9,206 nt of DNA from an uncultured Pseudorhodobacter sp. (GCA_945952425.1 CAMFIX010000088.1:1-9206), one strand, 5' to 3'; counted from the stretch's first letter, positions 1 through 6,315 are shown. The notes: a model not told the origin generated them from the letters alone. Made by a program: numbers and translations.

Positions 1-1
1 G

Positions 2-430
2 GATTACCTCTTCCAGGTCTATCCCGGCACCAGGGTCGTGGCGCAGCAGGCCAAGGGCATCCTCTATATGCCGCTCGTCACCGAGATGGGCATCGGCATC
101 GGCGGCTCTTTCGGGCGTGGCGCCTTGCGGATCAACGATGTGACGGTGGATTACTACTCGGCCACCTCGGCCTCCATCGGGCTGCAGATCGGGGCGCAGC
201 AATATGCCCATGCGATCTTCTTCATGACCGACGAGGCCTTGGCCAACTTCCGCCGCTCGAACGGCTGGGTCGCGGGGGCTTCGGCCAAATATGCCACGCC
301 CGAGGAAGGCGCGGCCCTGGGGTCGGACACCACGCAGATCGACCCGGTCACCGTCTTTATCTTCGGCCAACAGGGGCTGATCGTCGGGGCCACGGTCGAG
401 GGCGTGAAATACTCGCGCATCATCCCCTAA
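2..430 (+). CDS. YSC84/SYLF-domain protein (C-terminal part, 5' end outside window)
   Basis: This is the C-terminal 142 residues of a protein whose reading frame is open from base 2, so the beginning lies upstream of the window; the GTG at 38 is inside the domain and is not the start. The sequence matches the YSC84-related (SYLF) family: a glycine-rich GIGIGGSFGRG stretch, then DVTVDYYSATSASIGLQIGA, QYAHAIFFM, and an end in GLIVGATVEGVKYSRIIP. The SYLF fold is a lipid-binding beta-rich domain. In bacteria such proteins are usually exported or lipoproteins of poorly known role, but the signal sequence would be in the missing part. The stop TAA lies 46 bases before the psuK start on the same strand, so shared transcription is possible, though nothing suggests a functional link. 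Family assignment is confident; cellular role is unknown. Confidence 0.85.
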   Translation, partial: DYLFQVYPGTRVVAQQAKGILYMPLVTEMGIGIGGSFGRGALRINDVTVDYYSATSASIGLQIGAQQYAHAIFFMTDEALANFRRSNGWVAGASAKYATPEEGAALGSDTTQIDPVTVFIFGQQGLIVGATVEGVKYSRIIP

Positions 431-476
431 GCCCATGGGGCTTGCCCAAGGCGCCGCGGCGGTGCATGAGGCAGGG

Positions 477-1367
477 ATGAGAGACACGCCCGACATCCTT
501 TGCATCGGCTCGGTCCTGTGGGACATCATCGGGCGGGCCTCGGTGCCTTTGGGCCTCGGCGGAGACGTCCCCGGCCGGATCACCCGGTTGCCCGGGGGCG
601 TGGCGCTGAACATCGCGATGACGCTGGCGCGGCTCGGGCTGCGGCCGGGGCTGGTGTCGGCGGTGGGCCGCGATGCCGAGGGCGACGATCTGTTGCGCGC
701 CTGTGCCGCCCGGGGGCTGATCTGCGACCATGTCCACCGCAGCGACCGGCCCACGGATGTCTATATGGCGATCGAGGCCGAAGCGGGGCTTGTGGCCGCC
801 ATCGCCGATGCCCATGGGCTGGAGGCGGCGGGGGCGGCGATCCTGGCGCCCCTGGAGGATGGGCGGCTGGGAAGCCCTGACGCGCCTTGGGCGGGCATGA
901 TCGCGCTGGACGGCAACCTGACCGAGGCGCTTCTGACCGAGATCGCGGGCTCGCCCCTGTTTACCCGGGCCGACCTGCGCGTGGCCCCGGCCTCGCCGGG
1001 CAAGGCCCTGCGGCTGCGGCCCCTGCTGACCCATCCCGGCGCCACGCTTTACGTCAACCTGGCCGAGGCTCGCCTGATCGCCGCCTGCCCCGATGCCAGC
1101 GCACCAGAGGCCGCCGAGGCGCTTCTGGCGCAAGGCGGGCGCCGCGTGCTGGTCACCGATGGCGCCAACACCTGCGCCATGGCCCATGACGGCGCCATCC
1201 TGACGGCCCAGCCGCCGCAAGTGACCGTCCGCCGCATCACCGGCGCGGGCGATACGTTCATGGCCGCCCATATCGTCGCCGAGCGCCAGGGCGCCTCGGC
1301 CGGGGTGGCGCTGGAGGCCGCGCTGAAGGCGGCGGCCGATTACATCTCACAGGAGGTCGGCGCATGA
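477..1367 (+). CDS. psuK: PfkB-family carbohydrate kinase, probable pseudouridine kinase PsuK
   Basis: Predicted to phosphorylate pseudouridine at the 5'-hydroxyl with ATP, making the substrate for the glycosidase encoded next. The 296-residue protein has the ribokinase/PfkB layout: an N-terminal strand DILCIG, the sugar-binding glycine pair in RLPGGVALNIAMTLARLG (about residues 38-55), VSAVGRDAEGDDLL, and the C-terminal signature ITGAGDTF with GAGD at 256-259, Asp259 being the expected catalytic base. I chose ATG 477 because it puts DILCIG at the usual distance from the N-terminus and has GAGG at 468-471, 5 bases upstream; ATG 435 would add 14 residues unlike the family and lies only 4 bases after the previous stop. 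The stop overlaps the psuG start (ATGA), implying translational coupling. The kinase family is certain. The pseudouridine substrate is inferred from the psuG neighbour; ribokinase or adenosine kinase activity cannot be excluded by sequence alone. Confidence 0.9.
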   Translation: MRDTPDILCIGSVLWDIIGRASVPLGLGGDVPGRITRLPGGVALNIAMTLARLGLRPGLVSAVGRDAEGDDLLRACAARGLICDHVHRSDRPTDVYMAIEAEAGLVAAIADAHGLEAAGAAILAPLEDGRLGSPDAPWAGMIALDGNLTEALLTEIAGSPLFTRADLRVAPASPGKALRLRPLLTHPGATLYVNLAEARLIAACPDASAPEAAEALLAQGGRRVLVTDGANTCAMAHDGAILTAQPPQVTVRRITGAGDTFMAAHIVAERQGASAGVALEAALKAAADYISQEVGA

Positions 1368-2269
1368 CGCTGCACGCTTTGCTCACCCTCTCGCCCGAAG
1401 TCGCCGAGGCCCGCGCGCAAGGCCGCCCGCTGGTCGCGCTGGAATCGACGATCATCACCCATGGCATGCCCTGGCCGCAGAATGTCGAAACCGCCCGCGC
1501 GGTCGAGGCCGAGGTGCGCGCCCATGGCGCGGTGCCCGCGACCATCGCGGTGATGGGCGGACGCATCCATGTGGGGCTGACGGCGGAAGAGCTGGAGACG
1601 CTCGGCCAGGCCAAGGGGGTGATGAAGCTGTCGCGCGCGGACCTTGCGGCCTGCCTCGCGCAAGGGAGGGTGGGGGCGACGACGGTGGCCGCGACGATGA
1701 TCTGTGCGGCGCTGGCGGGCATCAAGGTCTTTGCCACCGGCGGCATCGGGGGCGTGCATCGCGGGGCGGAGAGCAGCTTCGACATCTCGGCCGACCTGCT
1801 GGAATTCGCCCAGACCCCGGTGACGGTCGTGGCCGCCGGCGCCAAGGCGATCCTGGACCTGCCCAAGACCCTGGAGGTGCTGGAGACCCATGGCGTCCCG
1901 GTCATCGCCTATGGCCAGGACGATTTCCCGGCCTTCTGGTCGCGCTCTTCGGGGCTGAAGGCGCCCTTGCGTATGGACAGCGCGGCCGAGATCGCCAGGG
2001 CCGCCCGGCTGCGGGCGGAATTGGGCTTGCCCGGCGGGCAGCTCGTCGCCAACCCGATCCCCGAGGCCGCGGAAATCCCCCGGGCCGAGATCATGCCGGT
2101 GATCGAACAGGCGCTGACCGAGGCCGCCACCCAGGGCATCGCCGCCAAGGCCGTGACGCCCTTCCTCTTGCAGCGCATCTTCGAACTGACCGCGGGCCGC
2201 TCGCTGGAGTCCAACATCGCCCTGGTGATGAACAACGCCCGGCTGGCAGCCGCCATCGCCGCCGCCTGA
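1364..2269 (+). CDS. psuG: Pseudouridine-5'-phosphate glycosidase PsuG
   Basis: Cleaves the C-C glycosidic bond of pseudouridine 5'-phosphate to uracil and ribose 5-phosphate in the cytoplasm, the second step of pseudouridine breakdown. The 301-residue length is close to the E. coli enzyme (about 312). Family signatures are clear: ALESTIITHGMP near the N-terminus, VMGGRIHVGL, MKLSRADL, the GVGATT-like loop (GRVGATTVAATM), FATGGIGGVHRGAE and GAKAILDLPKTLEVLET. Residues matching the known E. coli active site are present at a constant offset: Lys88 (E. coli Lys93), Asp144 (Asp149) and Lys161 (Lys166, the Schiff-base lysine), plus Glu27; NPIP and SLESNIALV-NNA follow near the C-terminus. AGGAGG at 1351-1356 gives a strong ribosome site 7 bases before ATG 1364, and the start overlaps the psuK stop by 4 bases. 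A nucleoside transporter often found with these genes is not in the window. Confidence 0.96.
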   Translation: MTLHALLTLSPEVAEARAQGRPLVALESTIITHGMPWPQNVETARAVEAEVRAHGAVPATIAVMGGRIHVGLTAEELETLGQAKGVMKLSRADLAACLAQGRVGATTVAATMICAALAGIKVFATGGIGGVHRGAESSFDISADLLEFAQTPVTVVAAGAKAILDLPKTLEVLETHGVPVIAYGQDDFPAFWSRSSGLKAPLRMDSAAEIARAARLRAELGLPGGQLVANPIPEAAEIPRAEIMPVIEQALTEAATQGIAAKAVTPFLLQRIFELTAGRSLESNIALVMNNARLAAAIAAA

Positions 2270-2352
2270 GGAACAGGCATACGCGGTCACAAGACAGTCA
2301 TGGCCCTGACATGAGACACGGGCAGGCTTTGCTTTGCCGCGTGGCACTGCCA

Positions 2353-2363
2353 TATAACAGCGA
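2353..2363 (+). promoter_or_regulatory. Candidate promoter for the DUF502 gene, possibly leaderless
   Basis: TATAAC at 2353-2358 matches the -10 consensus at 5 of 6 positions, and TTGCTT at 2329-2334 is a weak -35 with an 18-base spacer. Only 4 bases (AGCG) separate the -10 from ATG 2363 and there is no purine-rich ribosome site before that ATG, so transcription would start at or within a few bases of the start codon. The short distance is at the tight end for a discriminator, hence moderate confidence. Confidence 0.4.
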
Positions 2364-3034
2364 TGAGTGATCCGATCCGCCGCAGCCTTGCCGCCCGCCT
2401 CCGCGCCTCGTTCCTGACGGGGCTGGTCGTCGTTTTGCCCATCGGGCTGACCATCTATCTGATCTGGGCGGTGATCGGCTATTTGGACGGCTGGATCTTG
2501 CCGTTGATCCCGGGGGGCTATCAGCCCCAGGCCTTGACCGAATATTACTTCGGCCCCGGCCATTCCTTCCCGATCCGAGGGGTCGGGGTCGTGGTCTTCC
2601 TGGTCTTCACGACCCTGGTCGGCTGGATCGCCAAGGGGCTGATCGGGCGGACGGTTCTGGGGCAGCTCGACGGGCTGGTGAACCGGATGCCGGTGGTGCG
2701 GTCCTTGTATTCCGCGCTGAAGCAGGTGGCAGAGACGGTCTTCAACAAGACCGAAGCCTCGTTCGAAAAGACCTGCCTGGTGGAGTTCCCAAGGCCCGGC
2801 GTCTGGACCCTGGGCCTGATCTCGGCCCGCCCCAAGGGCGAGATCGCGATGCGGCTGGGCTCGGAGGTGATCGCGGTCTTCATTGGTCTCACGCCGTTTA
2901 CCAGCGGCTTCGTGGTCTTCGTGCCGCGCAAGGATGTGATCGAGCTGGACCTGACCCCGGAAGAGGCCGCCAAGCTGGTCGCCTCGGGCGGGCTGGTCTA
3001 TCCGCTGAAGGACAGCACAGCCGGACAGGCCTGA
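2363..3034 (+). CDS. DUF502 family inner-membrane protein
   Basis: A 223-residue member of the DUF502 family, whose biochemical function is unknown; the same family includes the plant COV1-type membrane proteins. Two hydrophobic segments are visible, at about residues 17-41 (FLTGLVVVLPIGLTIYLIWA) and 71-94 (IRGVGVVVFLVFTTLVGWIA), separated by a polar stretch presumably outside the cytoplasm. After the second segment come the family's conserved RMPVVRSLYSALKQV (109-122 region), an FEKTCLVEFPRPG stretch, and IGLTPFTSGFVVFVP (174-188), which corresponds to the usual PTTPNPTSG-type turn. Length is typical. There is no other credible start, yet ATG 2363 has no Shine-Dalgarno and follows a -10-like TATAAC by 4 bases, so leaderless translation is likely. 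It is followed by a convergent gene and a large inverted repeat; no operon partner is evident. Confidence 0.93.
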   Translation: MSDPIRRSLAARLRASFLTGLVVVLPIGLTIYLIWAVIGYLDGWILPLIPGGYQPQALTEYYFGPGHSFPIRGVGVVVFLVFTTLVGWIAKGLIGRTVLGQLDGLVNRMPVVRSLYSALKQVAETVFNKTEASFEKTCLVEFPRPGVWTLGLISARPKGEIAMRLGSEVIAVFIGLTPFTSGFVVFVPRKDVIELDLTPEEAAKLVASGGLVYPLKDSTAGQA

Positions 3035-3109
3035 ACTCAGCAGAGCGCTGGCGCGCAAGTTCATATCTCGCCTCTGGCGCAAGCGCCAACCGGCTCGGCA
3101 CGTCGCTCC

Positions 3110-3136
3110 GCGGGGGATATTTGTGCAAATGTGAAA
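3110..3136 (+). repeat. Repeat core copy 1 (GGGGATATTT...TGAAA type)
   Basis: Reads GGGGGATATTTGTGCAAATG followed by TGAAA. It shares the pattern G-rich, TATTT, then GCxA and TGAAA with the cores at 6355-6384, 6399-6422 and 6447-6475, and forms the inner end of the left arm of the inverted repeat at 3044-3262. Confidence 0.6.
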
Positions 3137-3174
3137 CGAGAGGGAGGCGAAGCCCCGCGCGGCACCGCCCCTCA

Positions 3175-3199
3175 TTTTCTGTCTGAAAATATCCCCGCC
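3175..3199 (-). repeat. Repeat core copy 2 (diverged at its 3' end)
   Basis: On the minus strand this reads GGCGGGGATATTTTCAGACA then GAAAA. The GGGGATATTT half is intact, while the GCCAxxATGAAA half seen in the other copies is degraded. It is the inner end of the right arm of the inverted repeat and faces copy 1. Confidence 0.5.
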
Positions 3200-3280
3200 G
3201 GAGGCTCACCGAGCCGGTTGGGCTATGCCCAGAGGCGAGATATAAACTTGCGCGCAAGCGCTCCTTTTGACGGCAGCCGC

Positions 3281-4051
3281 CTAAAGCGCCGTCCAGCCGC
3301 CGTCCACGCTGAGCGTCGTGCCGGTCACCTGGTCGGCATGCGGACCACACAGGTAAACCGTCGTCCCGCCGATCTGCTCCACCGTCGCGAATTGGCGGGA
3401 GGGTTGGCGCAGGAGCATCACCTCGCGGATCACCGTTTCGCGGTCCATGTTGTGGACCTTCATCTGGTCGGGGATCTGCGCCTCGACCAAGGGCGTCAGC
3501 ACATAGCCCGGGCAGATCGCATTGGCGGTGATGCCCATGCCCGCCACCTCCAGCGCCGTGGTCTTGGTCAGGCCGACGACCCCATGCTTGGCGGCGATAT
3601 AGGCGGATTTGAAGGGCGAGGCGGTCAGCCCATGGGCGGAGGCGATGTTGACCACCCTGCCCCAGCCCTTGGCCTTCATCCCCGGCAGGGCGGCGGCCGT
3701 GGTGTGGAAGGCGGAAGACAGGTTGATCGCCAGGATGCGGTTCCACATCTCGACCGGGAAATCCTCGATCGGCGCCACATGCTGGATGCCCGCGTTGTTC
3801 ACCAGGATGTCGCAGCCCCCTGCAGCCGCCACCAGCGCCCGGCAGGCCGCCCCGTCGCTCATATCGGCGGCAATGTAGCGCACGCTCACCCCGTGGCGCG
3901 CAGAGAGGTCGGCGGCCAAGGCGTGATCTTCCGGCCGGTCGGTGAAGGAGTTCAGCACGACCGCGGCCCCCGCCGCGGCCAGGGCCTCGGCCACGCCGAG
4001 CCCGATGCCCGAATTCGACCCGGTGATGACGGCACGCTTGCCCTGCAGCAT
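3281..4051 (-). CDS. bdhA: D-3-hydroxybutyrate dehydrogenase (short-chain dehydrogenase)
   Basis: Interconverts D-3-hydroxybutyrate and acetoacetate with NAD(H), feeding polyhydroxybutyrate breakdown products into acetyl-CoA metabolism in the cytoplasm. The 256-residue protein has the classical SDR set: TGSNSGIG at 10-17 for cofactor binding, NNAG at 85-88, Asn110, and the catalytic Ser138, Tyr151 and Lys155 in IASAHGLTASPFKSAYIAAK. Substrate-site residues known from Pseudomonas 3-hydroxybutyrate dehydrogenase recur at a constant offset of -4: Gln90 (94), His140 (144), Lys148 (152), Gln192 (196) and Trp253 (257). The position matching Trp187 is Tyr183 here, in CPGYVLTPLVEAQIP. ATG 4051 is chosen because GGAGGG lies 6 bases upstream and the protein then begins MLQGKRAVITG; an upstream start at 4159 would add 36 residues with no family match and sits against a terminator. 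It is convergent with the DUF502 gene and downstream of a candidate minus-strand sRNA/attenuator. Confidence 0.95.
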   Translation of the reverse strand: MLQGKRAVITGSNSGIGLGVAEALAAAGAAVVLNSFTDRPEDHALAADLSARHGVSVRYIAADMSDGAACRALVAAAGGCDILVNNAGIQHVAPIEDFPVEMWNRILAINLSSAFHTTAAALPGMKAKGWGRVVNIASAHGLTASPFKSAYIAAKHGVVGLTKTTALEVAGMGITANAICPGYVLTPLVEAQIPDQMKVHNMDRETVIREVMLLRQPSRQFATVEQIGGTTVYLCGPHADQVTGTTLSVDGGWTAL

Positions 4052-4157
4052 CTGGAACCCTCCGCTTTGCCGCCACCAGAATGCTGCAGCCGCGAAGGAA
4101 AGGGAAGCACCCGCCGCCGGCCCATCGGCCAAGTCTCGCCGCCCACGCGCGAGGGCC

Positions 4158-4185
4158 AAAAAAAACGCCCGCGCGAAGCGGGCGT
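4158..4185 (-). terminator. Strong rho-independent terminator on the minus strand
   Basis: On the minus strand an 8-base-pair perfect stem ACGCCCGC/GCGGGCGT (plus-strand 4165-4172 and 4178-4185) closes a 5-base loop and is followed directly by eight T residues (A run at 4158-4165). No protein gene ends here on that strand: bdhA begins 106 bases further on and the gene to the right is on the plus strand. It therefore ends a short non-coding transcript or a bdhA leader. Confidence 0.9.
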
Positions 4186-4233
4186 CAAGTCGTTGAGGCA
4201 GGTTTCATACAGGCAAGAAACCTATCGAGCAGT
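4158..4233 (-). ncRNA. Candidate small RNA or terminating leader upstream of bdhA
   Basis: Reading the minus strand, a promoter-like TTGAAG/TATATA pair (17-base spacer) would start transcription near 4233. The ~76-nt product would contain a 7-bp hairpin AGGTTTC/GAAACCT (4217-4223 with 4200-4206, 10-base loop), a mostly unpaired linker (about 4186-4199, read GCCTCAACGACTTG), and the intrinsic terminator at 4185-4158. Hairpin, linker and GC-rich terminator with a U8 tail is a usual layout for an independent bacterial sRNA. Because bdhA lies 106 bases downstream on the same strand and I find no other good promoter for it, the same structure could be a conditional terminator in a bdhA leader. I do not recognise it as a named RNA family, and no coding sequence is visible in it. 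Confidence 0.55.
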
Positions 4234-4239
4234 AAGTTC

Positions 4240-4268
4240 TATATAGCCTCCCTAGATTAACACTTCAA
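4240..4268 (-). promoter_or_regulatory. Candidate promoter for the minus-strand sRNA/leader
   Basis: The minus strand carries TTGAAG (plus 4263-4268) and TATATA (plus 4240-4245) separated by exactly 17 bases, each matching its sigma-70-type hexamer at 4 of 6 positions. It fires toward bdhA and is placed so that a terminator follows about 75 bases later. Confidence 0.5.
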
Positions 4269-4277
4269 GCTAAAGGT

Positions 4278-4306
4278 TTGAAAAGGGCTGCGCCTGGGCA
4301 TAGTCT
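4278..4306 (+). promoter_or_regulatory. Weak candidate promoter for the peptide-binding protein gene
   Basis: TTGAAA at 4278-4283 is a good -35 hexamer, but the -10 is poor: CATAGT at 4299-4304 gives a 15-base spacer, or TAGTCT at 4301-4306 gives 17. It would give a leader of roughly 30 bases before ATG 4342. Offered only because a promoter must lie between the minus-strand element and this gene. Confidence 0.3.
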
Positions 4307-4341
4307 TCAACCATCTTCGGAAGTCGAAAGGATTGTTGACG

Positions 4342-6159
4342 ATGCGCCCCGCAATCGCCCGCCTCTGCCGGGCCTCGGCCCTTGGCCTCTTGGCCGGCCT
4401 CGTCGCCCTGCCCCTGATGGCCGAACCGCGCCAGGGCATAGCTATGTATGGCGAACCGGCTTTGCCACCTGATTTTGTGGCCCTGCCGCAGGCCAATCCG
4501 CAGGCGCCGCAGGGCGGCACGGTCACCTTCGGCGAGGCGGGCAGTTTCGATTCGCTCAACCCTTTCATCACCAAGGGCCAGGCCCCGGGCGCCGTCTCGC
4601 CCCTGACGGTCGAGACGCTGATGGCGCGGAACTACGACGAGCCCTTCTCGCTGTATGGCCTTCTGGCCGAATCGGTCGACACCGATGATTCGCGCTCTTA
4701 CGTGGAATTTACCCTGCGTGAGGGGGCGAGGTTTTCCGACGGCAGCCCGGTGACCACCGATGACGTGCTGTGGTCGATGGAGACCCTGGGCACGCAAGGC
4801 AACCCACGTTACGCGGCCGCCTGGAAGAAAGTGGCGAGCGCGACCGCCACCGGGCCGCGCTCGGTCCGCTTCACCTTTTCGGCACCCGACCGCGAGCTGC
4901 CGCTGCTTTTGGGCCTGCGCCCGATCCTGAAGAAGGCGCAATTCGCGGCCCGCGACTTCGCGACCTCCAGCCTGGAGCCCGTCATCGGCTCGGGGCCCTA
5001 TGTCGTCGACAAGGTCGATGCGGGCAATTCGATCAGCTTCAAGAAGAACCCCGACTGGTGGGGCAAGGATCTGGCCTTCAACAAGGGGCTGTGGAACTTC
5101 GCCGAGATCAAGTATCTGTACTTCGCCGACCCTTCCGTGATGGTCGAGGCGCTGAAGGCCGGCAACATCGACCTCTATCGCGAAAGCAATGCCGCGAAAT
5201 GGGAGACGGATTACGCCTTCCCCGCCGTCGCCTCGGGCGAGGTGGTGAAGGAAGAGATCCCCCACCACCGGCCCTCGGGCATGTCGGGTTTCGTCTTCAA
5301 CACCCGCAAGCCGCTTTTTGCCGATTGGCGCGTGCGCGAGGCGCTGATCGACAGTTTCAACTTCGAATTCGTGAACCAGAGCCTGAATGCCGGCAAGCTG
5401 CCGCGCGCCACCAGCTATTACGCCAATTCCGAACTGGCGGGCGATGTCGCCAACCCCGCCTCGGCCCCGGTCGCGGCGCTTCTGGAGCCCTACAAGGCCG
5501 ACCTGCCCCCCGGCACGCTGGAGGGCTATGCCCTGCCCGTCAGCGACGGCAGCGAGGCCAACCGCGCCAATATCCGCAAGGCGACCAAGCTGATGGAAGA
5601 GGCGGGCTGGCAGGTGAAGGACGGCGTGCTGACCGATGCGGCAGGCAAGCCCATGACGATCGAGCTTCTGCTGGCCAATGGCGCCAGCGATGCGATCTCG
5701 GCCGCCAATATCTGGGCCAAGGGGCTGGAGAAGCTGGGGGTGAAGCTGACGATCACCACGGCCGACAGCGCGGCCTACAAGGAGCGGGTCACGAAATACG
5801 ATTATGACATGATCTGGAACGCCTGGAGCCTCAGCCTGTCGCCCGGCAACGAGCAGATCCTCTACTGGGGGTCGGATGGCGTGACGACGGAGGGGACGCG
5901 CAACTACATGGGGGTGAATTCCAAGGCGGTGGATGGGCTGATCGCGACGATGGTCGGCTCAAAAGACCGCGAGAGTTTCGTGAGCGCGGTGCAGGCGCTT
6001 GACCGCGTGCTGACGGCGGGGCGATATGTGATCCCGTTCTGGTATTCCGACGTCAGCCGCGTGGCCCACAAGGCCGAGCTGCACCACCCCGACCGGCTGC
6101 CCTTGTATGGCGACTGGCTGGGGTTCGTGCCGGATGTGTGGTGGTATCAGGCGAAGTGA
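4342..6159 (+). CDS. ABC-type oligopeptide-binding protein, SBP family 5, YejA-like
   Basis: A periplasmic solute-binding protein that would deliver peptides or related compounds to an ABC importer. The 605-residue protein starts with an export signal: MRPAIARLCR, then a hydrophobic core to about residue 27 with likely cleavage after LPLMA. The mature start GIAMYGEPALPPDF and NPQAPQGGTVTFGEAGSFDSLNPF (about 33-75) resemble the YejA group of family 5 proteins, and the family signature FTLREGARFSDGSPVTTDD lies at about 123-141. IGSGPYVV and WWG motifs follow, and the length fits. ATG 4342 is chosen over TTG 4333 because AAAGGA at 4327-4332 lies 9 bases before it and the signal peptide then begins normally. 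YejA-type proteins normally sit with permease and ATPase genes; here a small lipoprotein follows and no transporter subunits are in the window, so it appears to work with a transporter encoded elsewhere. Exact ligand unknown. Confidence 0.92.
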   Translation: MRPAIARLCRASALGLLAGLVALPLMAEPRQGIAMYGEPALPPDFVALPQANPQAPQGGTVTFGEAGSFDSLNPFITKGQAPGAVSPLTVETLMARNYDEPFSLYGLLAESVDTDDSRSYVEFTLREGARFSDGSPVTTDDVLWSMETLGTQGNPRYAAAWKKVASATATGPRSVRFTFSAPDRELPLLLGLRPILKKAQFAARDFATSSLEPVIGSGPYVVDKVDAGNSISFKKNPDWWGKDLAFNKGLWNFAEIKYLYFADPSVMVEALKAGNIDLYRESNAAKWETDYAFPAVASGEVVKEEIPHHRPSGMSGFVFNTRKPLFADWRVREALIDSFNFEFVNQSLNAGKLPRATSYYANSELAGDVANPASAPVAALLEPYKADLPPGTLEGYALPVSDGSEANRANIRKATKLMEEAGWQVKDGVLTDAAGKPMTIELLLANGASDAISAANIWAKGLEKLGVKLTITTADSAAYKERVTKYDYDMIWNAWSLSLSPGNEQILYWGSDGVTTEGTRNYMGVNSKAVDGLIATMVGSKDRESFVSAVQALDRVLTAGRYVIPFWYSDVSRVAHKAELHHPDRLPLYGDWLGFVPDVWWYQAK

Positions 6160-6175
6160 AACGAGAGGCAGGATA

Positions 6176-6295
6176 ATGAAGAAACTGATGGTGATGGCGC
6201 TTTTGGGCCTTTTGGCGGCTTGCAACACGGTCTCGGGCGTGGGGCAGGACATTTCGGCCGGCGCCAACCGGGTGGGCGGCTGGTTCGGCGGGTAA
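6176..6295 (+). CDS. Entericidin A/B family small lipoprotein
   Basis: A 39-residue lipoprotein: MKKLMVMALLGLLAAC has a charged start, a hydrophobic core and a lipobox LAAC with Cys16 as the predicted lipid-modified residue, followed by NTVSGVGQDISAGANRVGG. The CNTV-G-G-D-S pattern after the cysteine is typical of the EcnA/EcnB (entericidin) family, cell-envelope lipoproteins first described as a bacteriolytic toxin/antidote pair in enteric bacteria; alphaproteobacterial homologues are mostly of unknown role. It is slightly short for the family. AGAGG at 6164-6168 is 7 bases from ATG 6176, and the gene starts 16 bases after the binding-protein stop, so it is probably co-transcribed with it. 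A hairpin begins immediately after its TAA. No second entericidin partner is next to it. Confidence 0.85.
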   Translation: MKKLMVMALLGLLAACNTVSGVGQDISAGANRVGGWFGG

Positions 6296-6315
6296 AAGGG
6301 GGCGGCTGCCCCCTT
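6296..6315 (+). terminator. Hairpin directly after the entericidin gene, possible transcription end
   Basis: AAGGGGGC (6296-6303) pairs perfectly with GCCCCCTT (6308-6315) around a 4-base GGCT loop, starting next to the TAA at 6293-6295. There is no real T run after it (only TTACACC), so it may protect the 3' end or aid termination rather than act as a classical intrinsic terminator. Confidence 0.45.

Larger units (their letters stand above)
3044..3262. repeat. Large imperfect inverted repeat (two facing copies of one intergenic element)
   Basis: The left arm (3044-3122) and right arm (3187-3262, read on the minus strand) are copies of one another. The first 34 bases, beginning AGCGCT(G/T)GCGCGCAAGTT and continuing ATATCTCGCCTCTGG, agree at 32 positions; CCAACCGGCTCGG is identical in both; both end in a GGGGATATTT core. 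Each arm also has its own small hairpin at the same place, but with different stems: TGGCGC/GCGCCA at 3075-3088 and TGGGC/GCCCA at 3219-3231. The right arm also includes the palindrome CTTGCGCGCAAG at 3247-3258. The 64-base spacer between the arms carries the TGAAA ends of the elements. It fills the gap between the convergent DUF502 and bdhA genes, so it could serve as a two-way transcription end or simply be a dispersed repeat. Confidence 0.85.

Noticed and set aside
435..476. Earlier start for psuK at ATG 435
   Set aside because: It is 4 bases after the previous stop with no ribosome site of its own; ATG 477 has GAGG and the normal family N-terminus.
420..1271. 283-codon minus-strand frame opposite psuK
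   Set aside because: psuK has complete PfkB motifs and coupling to psuG; this frame has none.
1340..3175. 611-codon open frame on the minus strand
   Set aside because: It lies opposite psuG and the DUF502 gene, both with full family signatures. Its product is rich in Arg, Gly, His and Gln with no domain, as expected from the reverse strand of GC-rich codons.
3044..3262. Reading the inverted repeat as a CRISPR, IS end pair or attachment site
   Set aside because: There is no array periodicity, no transposase frame between the arms (only 64 bases) and no flanking target duplication that I can see.
4052..4159. N-terminal extension of bdhA to ATG 4159
   Set aside because: The extra 36 residues lack family similarity, whereas ATG 4051 has GGAGGG 6 bases upstream and gives the usual protein start.
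3131..4246. 371-codon open frame on the plus strand
   Set aside because: Antisense to bdhA, runs through the inverted repeat and the minus-strand terminator, has no ribosome site or recognisable domain.
4270..5268. 332-codon open frame on the minus strand
   Set aside because: Opposite the peptide-binding protein; composition of a reverse-strand shadow, no family match, and it would run into the minus-strand promoter region without a sensible end.
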